Source: Thermofilaceae archaeon (GTDB taxonomy: Archaea > Thermoproteota > Thermoprotei > Thermofilales > Thermofilaceae). Taken from it: a DNA stretch of 12,597 nt. A program made the translations under genes and the position numbers. Where the stretch lies: NCBI GenBank assembly GCA_027027675.1, contig JALVKT010000095.1, positions 1 through 12,597 on the forward strand. The letters run 5' to 3'. Position 1 is the first letter of the stretch, and each line of letters starts with the position of its first letter. Below the pieces are notes generated by a model that did not search any database, was not told the DNA's origin, and was given only the letters and a program-made list of their open reading frames with translations. Shown here piece after piece: positions 1 through 6,249 of the stretch.

Positions 1-72
1 CGCCATGACCGCTGCCAGGCCGGCGAAGACTAGGAATATCGCTGCCCCATACACGACCGCTAGCGCGTCCAT
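1..72 (-). CDS. nuoK: NuoK-like membrane subunit, 5' end only (truncated by window edge)
   Basis: Only the first 24 codons are present; the frame is still open at the window edge. The peptide begins MDALAVVYGAAIFLVFAG and is hydrophobic throughout, as expected for the first membrane helix of a NuoK/MnhC-type subunit (about 100 residues, three helices). The ATG shares its A with the TGA stop of the J subunit gene (TGATG), and a GGTGAG Shine-Dalgarno sits 5 nt upstream (78-83). The NuoK call rests mainly on gene order (J followed by K), which is conserved in complex I and Fpo operons; the visible sequence is too short to prove it. It would form part of the proton-translocating membrane arm, with antiporter-like subunits L, M and N expected beyond the edge. 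Confidence 0.6.
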   Translation of the reverse strand, partial: MDALAVVYGAAIFLVFAGLAAVMA

Positions 73-506
73 CACTTCTCACCACCCAGCAAGTGCACGA
101 TCCCTATGGAGGCCACCGCCAACGCGAGCACGAGAGACGCCACGTCGAGGAGGCCGGGGGTGTACGCGGCTGACACGCTGGGGCCATGCGGCGCGCCCAG
201 GAGGAGGGCGGTGAGCGCCGCCGCTAGCGCCACGGCGATGTAGGAGAGGATGTCGCCGCCCGTTTTCTCCTCCTTGAAGGTTACCAGCCAGACGAGCATC
301 ATGGCTACGAGGGCGCCCGCGTAGAGAACAGCTACAACCACGCCGGGGGCGAAGCCTGCCAGGGCAGCTACGGCCACTGAGACGGAGAGGCTCCCGTAGA
401 ATAGGAGGGTTATAGCCCTGTTAGGCTTCCTGCAGAGCAGTGCTGCCGCTATGAGGCCTGCCCCTGCGAGGCTGAAGAAGACCTCTATGGCTGTGAGCAG
501 AGTCAT
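72..506 (-). CDS. nuoJ: NuoJ-like membrane subunit of complex I-type oxidoreductase/hydrogenase
   Basis: A 144-residue integral membrane protein with about five predicted helices (roughly residues 4-24, 31-50, 53-76, 86-105 and 120-141). The third helix contains VLYAGALVAMMLVW, matching the conserved (L/V)Y.GA segment of NuoJ where complex I has a distorted helix near the quinone cavity. Family knowledge: NuoJ links the H/A/K region to the antiporter-like subunits and takes part in proton translocation. The ATG overlaps the stop of the NuoI-like gene (ATGA), with GGGTGAG 5 nt upstream (512-518). NuoJ belongs to complex I and Fpo and is not usual in classic Ech- or Hyc-type hydrogenases, so its presence beside an intact [NiFe] subunit is notable. 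The assignment is from the motif, topology and gene order. Confidence 0.82.
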   Translation of the reverse strand: MTLLTAIEVFFSLAGAGLIAAALLCRKPNRAITLLFYGSLSVSVAVAALAGFAPGVVVAVLYAGALVAMMLVWLVTFKEEKTGGDILSYIAVALAAALTALLLGAPHGPSVSAAYTPGLLDVASLVLALAVASIGIVHLLGGEK

Positions 507-853
507 ATGTTCTCACCCGCTATGAGCAGGCACTTCTTCGCCATCGTTATCGCCCCCCGGGGGCAGACCTCGGCGCAGAGTCCGCAGTAGATACAGTGCA
601 TGTAGTCTATCCTGGGCTTCCGCACGGGCACCTCCCTCTTCCCGACCCTCATCTTCCCAGCAGGCACCATCTCAATGGCCCCCGCGGGGCAGCTCCTCGC
701 GCAGAGCGAGCAGCCAACACACTTCTCCCAGTCGACCACGGGCATCCCCCTAGCCTCCTCCTCGACCGCGGGGCCCGGGGGGTAGGGCCTCGTCACGGGC
801 CCCTCTAGGATCGCCTTAAAGGCGTCCACGAGTAGGGCCAACGCTCCCCTCAT
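503..853 (-). CDS. nuoI: NuoI/HycF-like ferredoxin subunit with two [4Fe-4S] clusters
   Basis: A 116-residue iron-sulfur protein of the peripheral arm. Two canonical cluster motifs are visible: Cys45-48-51-55 (CVGCSLCARSCP) and Cys87-90-93-97 (CIYCGLCAEVCP), equivalent to clusters N6a and N6b of complex I. These pass electrons between the external donor or acceptor (probably ferredoxin here, by analogy with group 4 hydrogenases) and the B subunit. The first 40 residues are amphipathic and Pro-rich and probably anchor the subunit on the membrane domain. The frame is open far upstream inside the H gene, but the start is set by ATG 853, which overlaps the TGA of the H subunit (ATGA) and is preceded by GAGGTGG at 5 nt (859-865). 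No electron-input subunits (NuoE/F/G) are seen in the window. Confidence 0.93.
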   Translation of the reverse strand: MRGALALLVDAFKAILEGPVTRPYPPGPAVEEEARGMPVVDWEKCVGCSLCARSCPAGAIEMVPAGKMRVGKREVPVRKPRIDYMHCIYCGLCAEVCPRGAITMAKKCLLIAGENI

Positions 854-1824
854 ACGAGCCACCTCAACGCGACCACTACTAGGAACTGGACAAAAACGAG
901 GGGCAGCAGCGCGCCCCATATCTTCTCGGCGAGGCCGCGGACGCGCACCCTGCCCGCCAGGGAGCTTATGAACGCCACCGCCGCGTACACGGCGACCATC
1001 TTTGCGACGAACCACGCCGCGTCGACCAGCCCGCCCAGGGCGCCGTAGAGGGGGCCTAGGGGGCCGCCCAGGTACACGGCGACTATCAGGGCGGAGCCCC
1101 ACACCGCGCTCATGTCCTTCGCGATGTGGAGGAACGCGAGGCCCCTGCCCGAGTACTCGGTCATCCAGCCGGCCACGATCTCCTGCTTCGCGTGTGGCAA
1201 GTCGAAGGGCGTCTTCTCGAGCTTCGCCAGCAGGGCGACGACTGCCGCTGCGAGGCCGAGAGGCTGGTAGAGGGCTAGTGGGCCGTGGAGTGCCTGGTAC
1301 TCTATGAGGCCCCTGAAGCTCGTCGCCCCCGTCTGGAGCGAGGCGAGGGCGAGGGTTGAGGCGAAGATTGCCTCGTAGACGCTGTACTGTACGACGAGGC
1401 GGCCGACGCCCATCGCCGTGTATGGGCTGTAGACCGCGTAGCCGGCCGCGGCCGTCGCGAACACCGCGAAGCTGAAGAGGAACAGGGTGAAGACGTAGTC
1501 GTAGGGCGTGTCGATGGAGAGCCTGAAACTGGACACCGGTATGAAGGCCATGCCGTAGGCCGGCGCCGCGGCGGCTAGGAGGGGGGCGAGCCAGTAGTAG
1601 AGGCGGTCGACCCCCTCGGGCGGCAGCTCCTCCTTGACGAGCAGCTTTACGAAGTCGTAGAGGGGCTGTAGCACTCCCCCGGGGCCCGCGTAGAGGGGGC
1701 CTATCCTCCTCTGAACCCGGGCCACCAGCTTCCTCTCCACGTACTCGAAGAAGAGGCCCATGAGGAACGTGAATAGGAGCCCCGGGAACACGAGCGCCGC
1801 GAACACGGCGGTCGCGCCGTCCAA
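850..1824 (-). CDS. nuoH: NuoH/HycD-like membrane subunit
   Basis: A 324-residue, multi-helix membrane protein, the usual length of NuoH. The signature EYVERKLVARVQRRIGP is at residues 27-43. The second family motif lies at 203-226 and includes EKTPFDLP and VAGWMTEYSG. Between them, GVGRLVVQYSVYEA (139-152) matches the conserved loop before the second motif. In complex I and group 4 hydrogenases this subunit anchors the peripheral arm and forms the quinone-chamber/ion-pathway entrance (E chamber). The gene starts with TTG, 3 nt after the stop of the C/D gene, with GGAGGTGG 6 nt upstream; no closer ATG or GTG is consistent. It overlaps the I gene by 4 bases. NuoH and HycD/EchB are homologous, so this subunit alone does not separate complex I from a hydrogenase. 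Confidence 0.95.
   Translation of the reverse strand: MDGATAVFAALVFPGLLFTFLMGLFFEYVERKLVARVQRRIGPLYAGPGGVLQPLYDFVKLLVKEELPPEGVDRLYYWLAPLLAAAAPAYGMAFIPVSSFRLSIDTPYDYVFTLFLFSFAVFATAAAGYAVYSPYTAMGVGRLVVQYSVYEAIFASTLALASLQTGATSFRGLIEYQALHGPLALYQPLGLAAAVVALLAKLEKTPFDLPHAKQEIVAGWMTEYSGRGLAFLHIAKDMSAVWGSALIVAVYLGGPLGPLYGALGGLVDAAWFVAKMVAVYAAVAFISSLAGRVRVRGLAEKIWGALLPLVFVQFLVVVALRWLV
859..865 (-). promoter_or_regulatory. Shine-Dalgarno site GAGGTGG for the NuoI-like gene
   Basis: It reads GAGGTGG on the minus strand, 5 nt before ATG 853. It fixes the start of a frame that otherwise stays open for over 1 kb into the H gene. Confidence 0.75.
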
Positions 1825-1827
1825 GGC

Positions 1828-3444
1828 CTACCACCTCCGCCTCATCCTGTGAAAGTCGGCCTCGGTGAGGATCCTGCGCCGCCCGCTCCCAGCGTCGGCG
1901 ACGAGGACGCGGTCCATGCAGCTGAAGCACGGGTCTATCATTGTTATCACGAGGGGCACGTCGCTCACGGTCTGGCCCCTGAGGGCGTGCGCAGCTAGCA
2001 TTATGTTGGCGAGCGTCGGCGTGCGAACCTTGACCCTGTCGGGGCTGTGCTTGCCGGCCGACCTGACGTAGTGGAAGAGCTCGCCGCGCGGCGCCTCCGT
2101 CCTGGCGTAGGCCTCGCCGGGCTTTACGACGCCCATGAAAGGCCTCTTGGGCACGGGGTTGCCGGGGGGCATGTGGTCGACGATCTGCTCTACCATGTGT
2201 ATGCTCTCCAAGACCTCCCCGGCTCTCACCTGGACGAGGCTGTAGACGTCGCCCCTATCCCCGGTCACAACCTTGAAGTCCAGGTCCCCGTAGGCGCAGT
2301 ATGGCTCCACCTTGCGGATGTCGTAGGGGTCTCCCACTGCCCTCCTCACGGGGCCGACCGTGGAGAGAGCCCTCGCGTCCTCCGCCGTGTAGGAGCCTAT
2401 GCCGCTCGTCCTCTCGATGAACTCGTCCAAGCTCAGGATGTCGCCGATCAGCCTGCTGAACTCCTTCTCGAAGCCGCGTATCTTCTCGCCGACCCGGCGC
2501 AGCTTCTCCCCTTCGACGTCCCTCCTGACGCCCCCTATGGTTACGATTGACTTGTGAACCCTGTTGCCGGAGACGAGCTCTATGAGGTCCATTATTGTCT
2601 CCCGCACAGTCAGCACCCACATGAACATCGTCTCGAAGCCCATCCAGTACCCGACTAGGCCGAGCCAGAGCGTGTGGCTGTGTATACGCTCCAGCTCGGC
2701 GACGAGCGTCCTGATGTACTCCGCCCTCTCCGGGGCTTCGAGGCCCAGCAGCTTCTCCACGGCAAGCGTGAATGTGAGGCCGTGGTGCATGCTGCATATG
2801 CCGCATATCCTCTCGAGGAGGAATATGTCCCTCAGGTAGCTCCTCTGCTCCGCCGCCTTCTCCACGCCGCGGTGGACAAAGCCTATCCTCGGTATGGCGT
2901 CGAGTATCCGCTCCCCCTCAACTATGAGGGTGAAGTGCTCCGGCTCCTTGAAGGCCGGGTGGTACGGGCCGAAGGGAACGGCGATGCTCTCCGGCGAGTA
3001 CCTGGAGAGGCCTGAGACGGGCGGGCCCTGGAGGCACACCGTGCCGGGAGCGAAGAGCTTCTCTCTGACCCTCCCGGGGTCGGTGTCCTTTAGGAGCGGG
3101 GGCTCGTCCTCGGGGTAGCAGTCCGGGAGGAGGAGCCTGCGGCCCATGTGCGGGTTGCCTGAGAAGCGGAGGCCGAACATGTCGTGTACCTCCATCTCGT
3201 AGATATAGGCGCCCCTAAACACTCCGATGGCGCTGGGCGCCTCCCCGCCCTTCGCCACGCTCGCGTGCAGGTGGGCTACGCCGCCCCCGGGCCTGGCGAG
3301 GTGGTAGATGAGGCCTATAGAGTCGCCCTCGTCGAGGCCCGTTATAGTTATGAGGTGGCTGTAGCCCTCTCCCCGGAGCCTCGACAGGGCGGCTGGTAGT
3401 TCACGGGGCTCGGCCTCGATCCTCTCAATCTTTCCCGCGCCCAC
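1828..3444 (-). CDS. Fused NuoC-NuoD-type large subunit with intact [NiFe] site (group 4 hydrogenase large subunit, HycE-like)
   Basis: A 538-residue fusion. Residues 1 to about 130 are a NuoC/HycE N-terminal domain, with the signature YIYEMEVHDMFGLRFSG at 80-96. Residues 150-538 are the NuoD/hydrogenase large subunit. The L1 motif is ERICGICSMHH (Cys214, Cys217) and the L2 motif is DPCFSCMDR (Cys506, Cys509). All four Cys that bind Ni and Fe in [NiFe] hydrogenases are present, whereas NuoD and FpoD have lost them. L2 ends in Arg as in HycE/HyfG, and 26 residues follow it, suggesting proteolytic maturation of the HycI kind. The GTG start at 3444 overlaps the B gene by 20 bases and is chosen because GAGGTGA lies 6 nt upstream. 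Expected role: H2 evolution or uptake coupled to ion translocation. A sulfur- or quinone-related activity cannot be excluded without structure or biochemistry. Confidence 0.93.
   Translation of the reverse strand: MGAGKIERIEAEPRELPAALSRLRGEGYSHLITITGLDEGDSIGLIYHLARPGGGVAHLHASVAKGGEAPSAIGVFRGAYIYEMEVHDMFGLRFSGNPHMGRRLLLPDCYPEDEPPLLKDTDPGRVREKLFAPGTVCLQGPPVSGLSRYSPESIAVPFGPYHPAFKEPEHFTLIVEGERILDAIPRIGFVHRGVEKAAEQRSYLRDIFLLERICGICSMHHGLTFTLAVEKLLGLEAPERAEYIRTLVAELERIHSHTLWLGLVGYWMGFETMFMWVLTVRETIMDLIELVSGNRVHKSIVTIGGVRRDVEGEKLRRVGEKIRGFEKEFSRLIGDILSLDEFIERTSGIGSYTAEDARALSTVGPVRRAVGDPYDIRKVEPYCAYGDLDFKVVTGDRGDVYSLVQVRAGEVLESIHMVEQIVDHMPPGNPVPKRPFMGVVKPGEAYARTEAPRGELFHYVRSAGKHSPDRVKVRTPTLANIMLAAHALRGQTVSDVPLVITMIDPCFSCMDRVLVADAGSGRRRILTEADFHRMRRRW
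1831..1838 (-). promoter_or_regulatory. Shine-Dalgarno site GGAGGTGG for the TTG-initiated NuoH-like gene
   Basis: It reads GGAGGTGG on the minus strand, 6 nt before TTG 1824 and inside the last codons of the C/D gene. It supports TTG as the real start. Confidence 0.75.
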
Positions 3445-3901
3445 CCCTCTTCACCTCGCACACGGCCTTCCTCTCCTTGACGCCCCTAATCCTTGCGAGC
3501 GCCTCCACGATGGCGTCAGGCTTCGGCGGGCAGCCTGGGACGTAAATGTCCACGGGGATCACCTTGTCGACTCCCCCGGCGACGTTGTAGCAGCCGTCGA
3601 ACACGCCTCCGCTGCAGGCGCAGGTGCCGAGCGCTATGACAACCTTGGGCTCCGGCATCTGGTCATATATCATGCGGAGCGAGTCCCTGGTGAGAGAGTT
3701 GACCGCGCCCGTGACTACGAGGACGTCCGCGTGCCTCGGGCTTGGGACGAGCTTTGCGCCGAAGCGCTCTATGTCGTAGCGGCTGGTGAGGGCGGCGGCG
3801 AACTCTATGTCGCAGCCGTTGCACCCGCTGGCGTTGAAGTGGTATATCCAGAGGCTCCTCCTCGCTGGGCCCAGCTTCCTAGCGGCCTTCTCAACCGTCA
3901 A
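3425..3901 (-). CDS. nuoB: NuoB/HycG-like small subunit with hydrogenase-type CxGC [4Fe-4S] motif
   Basis: A 158-residue subunit that carries the proximal [4Fe-4S] cluster (N2 equivalent) next to the catalytic large subunit. The sequence SGCNGCDIE (Cys27, Cys30) is the motif of group 4 [NiFe] hydrogenase small subunits such as HycG, EchC and MbhJ; true NuoB has adjacent Cys (CC) here. Further ligands are likely Cys94 (GTCACSGG) and Cys124 (VPGCPPKP). The extra Cys96, Cys104 and Cys148 have no obvious role. The gene starts with TTG, overlapping the TGA of the A gene by 4 bases (TTGA), with AGAGGTGG 6 nt upstream. Together with the four-Cys large subunit, this argues that the module is hydrogenase-like rather than NADH- or F420H2-type complex I. 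The gene symbol is by homology only. Confidence 0.93.
   Translation of the reverse strand: MTVEKAARKLGPARRSLWIYHFNASGCNGCDIEFAAALTSRYDIERFGAKLVPSPRHADVLVVTGAVNSLTRDSLRMIYDQMPEPKVVIALGTCACSGGVFDGCYNVAGGVDKVIPVDIYVPGCPPKPDAIVEALARIRGVKERKAVCEVKRGGRGKD
3451..3457 (-). promoter_or_regulatory. Shine-Dalgarno site GAGGTGA for the GTG-initiated C/D gene
   Basis: It reads GAGGTGA on the minus strand, 6 nt before GTG 3444, within the 3' end of the B gene. It decides the 20-base overlap between the two genes. Confidence 0.8.
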
Positions 3902-4233
3902 GCCCTGCCACCTCTCCGGGCGGTGAGGGGTGGGAGAAACACTAGGAGGAAGCCCGATAGGAGCGTGAGCGCTACGGCGAGGCTCTGGGGCGCGAGGAAT
4001 ATGAGGAGAGCTAGGGCCTCGGCGAGCAGGAATATGCCCGTGAAGACCACCATGTCTGTTGAGTAGCGTGTTTCGCCCGTGGGGGCTTGCACGCCGCCCG
4101 TGAATGGCATCCGGGCGTAGTCTCCATGTCTGCCCCGGCGGGCTAGGGCCCCCGCGAGAACGTAGATTAGCGTGAGAGCGGTTGCTGTGGCTGCGAACGC
4201 CTCTAAGGCGTAGATGAGGTCTCCGCTAGGCAT
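3898..4233 (-). CDS. nuoA: NuoA-like membrane subunit
   Basis: A 111-residue protein with three predicted helices (about 8-31, 61-81 and 85-102) and a polar loop between helices 1 and 2 (residues 32-60), the topology of NuoA/FpoA. The start of helix 2, TGIFLLAEALALLIF, aligns with the conserved NuoA stretch FFVIFDVEAL, preserving the membrane Glu. NuoA's loop shields the quinone-site region together with NuoH and NuoJ; the usual YECG loop motif is not evident, the loop reading FTGGVQAPTGETRYSTD. It is the first gene of the operon, 33 bases downstream of a TATA-like box. Classic energy-converting hydrogenases lack a NuoA, so this call matters for the hybrid interpretation. Homology is weaker here than for B, C/D, H and I. 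Confidence 0.75.
   Translation of the reverse strand: MPSGDLIYALEAFAATATALTLIYVLAGALARRGRHGDYARMPFTGGVQAPTGETRYSTDMVVFTGIFLLAEALALLIFLAPQSLAVALTLLSGFLLVFLPPLTARRGGRA
3908..3915 (-). promoter_or_regulatory. Shine-Dalgarno site AGAGGTGG for the TTG-initiated NuoB-like gene
   Basis: It reads AGAGGTGG on the minus strand, 6 nt before TTG 3901, inside the 3' end of the A gene. It supports translational coupling through the TTGA overlap. Confidence 0.75.
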
Positions 4234-4262
4234 GGCCCCTCATGCCGATATATCGTAGAAAC

Positions 4263-4270
4263 TATATAAC
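4263..4270 (-). promoter_or_regulatory. Candidate TATA box of the hydrogenase/complex I-like operon (proximal)
   Basis: It reads GTTATATA on the minus strand within AT-rich DNA, preceded by an A-rich BRE-like stretch (GAGAAAAATG). Its centre is about 33 nt upstream of the NuoA ATG, which would put transcription start roughly 8 nt before the start codon. The call is from pattern and spacing only. Confidence 0.5.
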
Positions 4271-4300
4271 CATTTTTCTCTATGAAGCATTATATACACA

Positions 4301-4308
4301 TATAAAGC
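4301..4308 (-). promoter_or_regulatory. Candidate TATA box of the hydrogenase/complex I-like operon (distal)
   Basis: It reads GCTTTATA on the minus strand, followed by more AT-rich sequence. If used, it would give a leader of about 45 nt before the NuoA start. It may be an alternative to, or a decoy for, the proximal box at 4263-4270. Confidence 0.35.
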
Positions 4309-4336
4309 TTGGCCATAAACTACATAGCACGAGGCC

Positions 4337-4341
4337 AAAAA
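4337..4341 (-). terminator. Possible T-tract terminator after the nine-Cys radical SAM gene
   Basis: There is a run of five T on the minus strand, 8 bases after the TAG stop and just after CCCCGGG. Archaeal terminators are often simple T-tracts, but this one is short, so the support is weak. Confidence 0.25.
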
Positions 4342-4348
4342 CCCGGGG

Positions 4349-5632
4349 CTATATTATGCACTTCGCCAGCCCCGTGCTGTAGATGCACTCGTTACAGCCG
4401 GCCTCGTTCCCGTAGCAGTCGTACTTGTTCTCAACAGTGTACCAGCAGTGCCTCGTCGAGAACGGGCAGTCGGCGCACCAGGGCACGTTGCGGGAGAAGT
4501 TCCTCCTGACCTCCCTGAAGCGGCGGTAGCGCGGGCTGTTCCATATCTCGCTCATAGTCTTCTCGGCGAGGTTGCCGAAGGACACCTTCCTTATAATCTT
4601 AAGGTGCTTGTTGACGTACAGCGTGTGCGTGTAGGCGAAGTCCATGCATGGAACCACGTCGCCCGACGCCGTGACCATAGCGGTGTCCGAGTCTATGTAG
4701 GGGCAGCTCCTCCGCGTAGAGTCCGCGTACACCCCCGGAGCCTCCAGCTCTACCCCGTACTCCGCGGCTACCCTCTCAGCCTCCCTGAGCTTCTCCTCCA
4801 CCCTGTCGAGGAGGGGCTTCATCCTCACCGCGTCGATGACGAGGTCCTCGTTTAGCCCGTAGCCCCTCGACTCCAGCCTGCGCCACAGCTCCATATACTT
4901 CTCGTAGGCGCCTCCCCTTGCGGAGCCCCCATACTTCCCGTAGATCTCGCCGAGCATCTGGTAAACCGCCCTGTGGCCTAGCTCGACTATCTCCTCGCCC
5001 ATCTTCTCGGCCAGCTCCACCGCCTCCCTGCTCACGAGCGTGTACACGGCCTGGCCGCCCATGTCCACCCTGTAGGGGACTATGTGGGAGAGAACCATGA
5101 AGTCGACCCCCATCTCCCCCGCCTCCCTGACCATCTCGGGTATCTCCTCGTAGTTCGCCTTCATCACCACCGTTGCCACGCCGACACGCGCCCTCCTGCC
5201 ACGCATCTTGGCCGCTGCCTCAAGGTTTGCGAGGACGTCATAGCTCTCGGCGCCCCTCCTTATGGCCGCCAGCCTCGCGGCCCTGAAGCTGTCTATGGAG
5301 AAGGCCACCTGGTCGAGCGTTTGGAGCAGCTGCTCAGCCACTTTGCCCCTGAAGAGGGTGCCGTTGGTTACGAGGTGTATAAAGGCGTCACCGAGCTTTT
5401 CGCGGGCCAGGCGGGCCATCTCGGCTATGCGGGGGTTCGCGAGGGGCTCGCCGAAGCCGTAGAGGGCTAGGCGTTCAAGCCTTCCCGCGCTCTCGTCGAT
5501 TAGCCTCTCGTAGATGCGGGGGTCTATGTGGCGGAACTCCACGCCTTTCCAGGTCCTCCTGACGCACATTACGCAGTCGAGGTTGCACGTGTTCGTAACT
5601 TCTACTTGTAGGCCTCTGGGATAGTCGTCCAT
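4349..5632 (-). CDS. Radical SAM/SPASM-type protein with nine-cysteine C-terminal region
   Basis: A 427-residue radical SAM enzyme. The [4Fe-4S]/SAM motif is CNLDCVMC (Cys16, Cys20, Cys23), starting very close to the N terminus. GFGEP (59-63) is the SAM-binding GGEP-type motif, and VTNGTLF follows at 88-94. Residues 200-300 form a long charged helical insert between the barrel and the cluster region. The last 118 residues hold nine Cys (310, 329, 386, 389, 396, 406, 413, 416, 425), ending in CNECIYSTGLAKCII, consistent with two auxiliary clusters of a SPASM-like domain. The C-terminal pattern recalls radical SAM maturases linked to tungsten aldehyde oxidoreductases, but no such oxidoreductase is in the window, so that is only a lead. 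A TATA box about 24 nt upstream of the ATG suggests a leaderless mRNA. The substrate is unknown. Confidence 0.9.
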   Translation of the reverse strand: MDDYPRGLQVEVTNTCNLDCVMCVRRTWKGVEFRHIDPRIYERLIDESAGRLERLALYGFGEPLANPRIAEMARLAREKLGDAFIHLVTNGTLFRGKVAEQLLQTLDQVAFSIDSFRAARLAAIRRGAESYDVLANLEAAAKMRGRRARVGVATVVMKANYEEIPEMVREAGEMGVDFMVLSHIVPYRVDMGGQAVYTLVSREAVELAEKMGEEIVELGHRAVYQMLGEIYGKYGGSARGGAYEKYMELWRRLESRGYGLNEDLVIDAVRMKPLLDRVEEKLREAERVAAEYGVELEAPGVYADSTRRSCPYIDSDTAMVTASGDVVPCMDFAYTHTLYVNKHLKIIRKVSFGNLAEKTMSEIWNSPRYRRFREVRRNFSRNVPWCADCPFSTRHCWYTVENKYDCYGNEAGCNECIYSTGLAKCII

Positions 5633-5650
5633 TGAGCAGAATATTCGGCT

Positions 5651-5664
5651 GGGATATTAATAAT
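5651..5664 (-). promoter_or_regulatory. TATA promoter of the nine-Cys radical SAM gene
   Basis: It reads ATTATTAATATCCC on the minus strand with GGGGAAGC upstream as a possible BRE. The centre is about 24-26 nt upstream of ATG 5632, the spacing expected for a leaderless archaeal transcript. A GAATATTC palindrome (5639-5646) overlaps the expected start region. Confidence 0.6.
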
Positions 5665-5684
5665 GCTTCCCCAGGCCCCCAAGG

Positions 5685-6122
5685 CTACTCCTTCGCGCGG
5701 CGCTTCCTGGCGAAGCTGACTATCTCCTCGAGCAGGGCCTCGAGCTCCTTGAGGTCCTCGGCGACGTGGCGGAGCCTGCCGCCGTCCCTCGCGAGGCTTT
5801 CGGCGAGCCTGCGGAGCGGCCTAACCTCCTTCTCGAGGTGCTCGTGTGGCTGCCTGAGGAATATTGAGAAGAAGCCGGGTATGGCTTTGAAGAGCTTCGT
5901 CTTGCCCCTCTTGGTGTATGTTACGAGGTAGTCTTTTTTGAGCCTCGCGAGGCTCGTGGAGACCGAGGAGCGGCTGAGCCCTGTCTTCTCGGATATCTCG
6001 TCTATCGTGAGGGGGTCGTCGCTTAGGAGGAGGGCTGCGTACACCTTTCCGTCGGCGTGCGTGTAGTGCCAGCGCACCATTAGCTTCTCTACGAGTTCTG
6101 TGAATTCCTCCTCGGCCTCCAT
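5685..6122 (-). CDS. GbsR/MarR-type winged-helix transcriptional regulator
   Basis: A 145-residue DNA-binding protein. The helix-turn-helix lies at about residues 37-66 (LTIDEISEKTGLSRSSVSTS, 38-57), followed by a basic wing (TYTKRGKTKLFKA). The WHYTHADGKVYAALLLS segment before it is typical of the archaeal GbsR/MarR branch. Residues 93-145 are a charged, Leu-rich helical region, probably for dimerization. A TTG ten codons further upstream (6152) is rejected as the start because it falls inside the TATA box; ATG 6122 lies about 8 nt after the predicted transcription start. It is divergent from the NirJ/Ahb-like gene and upstream of the other radical SAM gene on the same strand, so it is a natural candidate to control one or both, and possibly itself. 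The effector is unknown. Confidence 0.88.
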   Translation of the reverse strand: MEAEEEFTELVEKLMVRWHYTHADGKVYAALLLSDDPLTIDEISEKTGLSRSSVSTSLARLKKDYLVTYTKRGKTKLFKAIPGFFSIFLRQPHEHLEKEVRPLRRLAESLARDGGRLRHVAEDLKELEALLEEIVSFARKRRAKE

Positions 6123-6150
6123 GGTAAATCCACTTTTAATTGGCCTCGAC

Positions 6151-6161
6151 AATATATATAG
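6151..6161 (-). promoter_or_regulatory. TATA box of the GbsR/MarR-type regulator gene
   Basis: It reads CTATATATATT on the minus strand, preceded by a purine-rich BRE-like stretch (AAGAAAAACAA). It is centred 34 nt upstream of ATG 6122, giving a leader of about 8 nt. Confidence 0.65.
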
Positions 6162-6188
6162 TTGTTTTTCTTATTTCGAAGTATCCAG

Positions 6189-6198
6189 GGAAATTTCC
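6189..6198 (+). repeat. 10-bp perfect palindrome GGAAATTTCC in the divergent promoter region
   Basis: GGAAATTTCC equals its own reverse complement. It lies about 28 bp upstream of the regulator TATA box and could be a protein-binding site. Chance occurrence of a 10-bp palindrome is not excluded. Confidence 0.4.
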
Positions 6199-6220
6199 TG
6201 TGATAATACAACTCATCGTA

Positions 6221-6247
6221 ACAATTATAATTGTCATAACAATTATG
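6221..6247 (+). promoter_or_regulatory. Candidate operator: 14-bp perfect palindrome followed by a related inverted repeat
   Basis: ACAATTATAATTGT (6221-6234) is a perfect 14-bp palindrome. It is directly followed by CATAA-CAA-TTATG (6235-6247), an inverted repeat with 5-bp arms that shares the ACAATTAT core. The pair sits immediately upstream of the BRE/TATA of the NirJ/Ahb-like gene and opposite the regulator gene, the usual place for operator half-sites of a divergent MarR-type regulator. That this regulator binds there is inference. Confidence 0.5.
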
Positions 6248-6249
6248 TC

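Noticed and set aside
854..1930. Upstream extension of the NuoI-like frame to position 1930
   Set aside because: The translation is Arg/Pro/Gly-rich out-of-frame sequence across the NuoH-like gene. ATG 853 has a Shine-Dalgarno site and the normal ATGA overlap.
2047..2550. Plus-strand frame of 167 codons inside the C/D gene
   Set aside because: It is an antisense shadow of a strongly supported gene, with no domain or promoter.
1..4233. Annotation as standard NADH:quinone oxidoreductase (complex I)
   Set aside because: The four Ni-Fe Cys and the CxGC small subunit motif are hydrogenase features, and no NADH module (E/F/G) is visible.
6123..6152. TTG 6152 as start of the regulator
   Set aside because: It lies inside the TATA box, upstream of the likely transcription start; ATG 6122 fits better.
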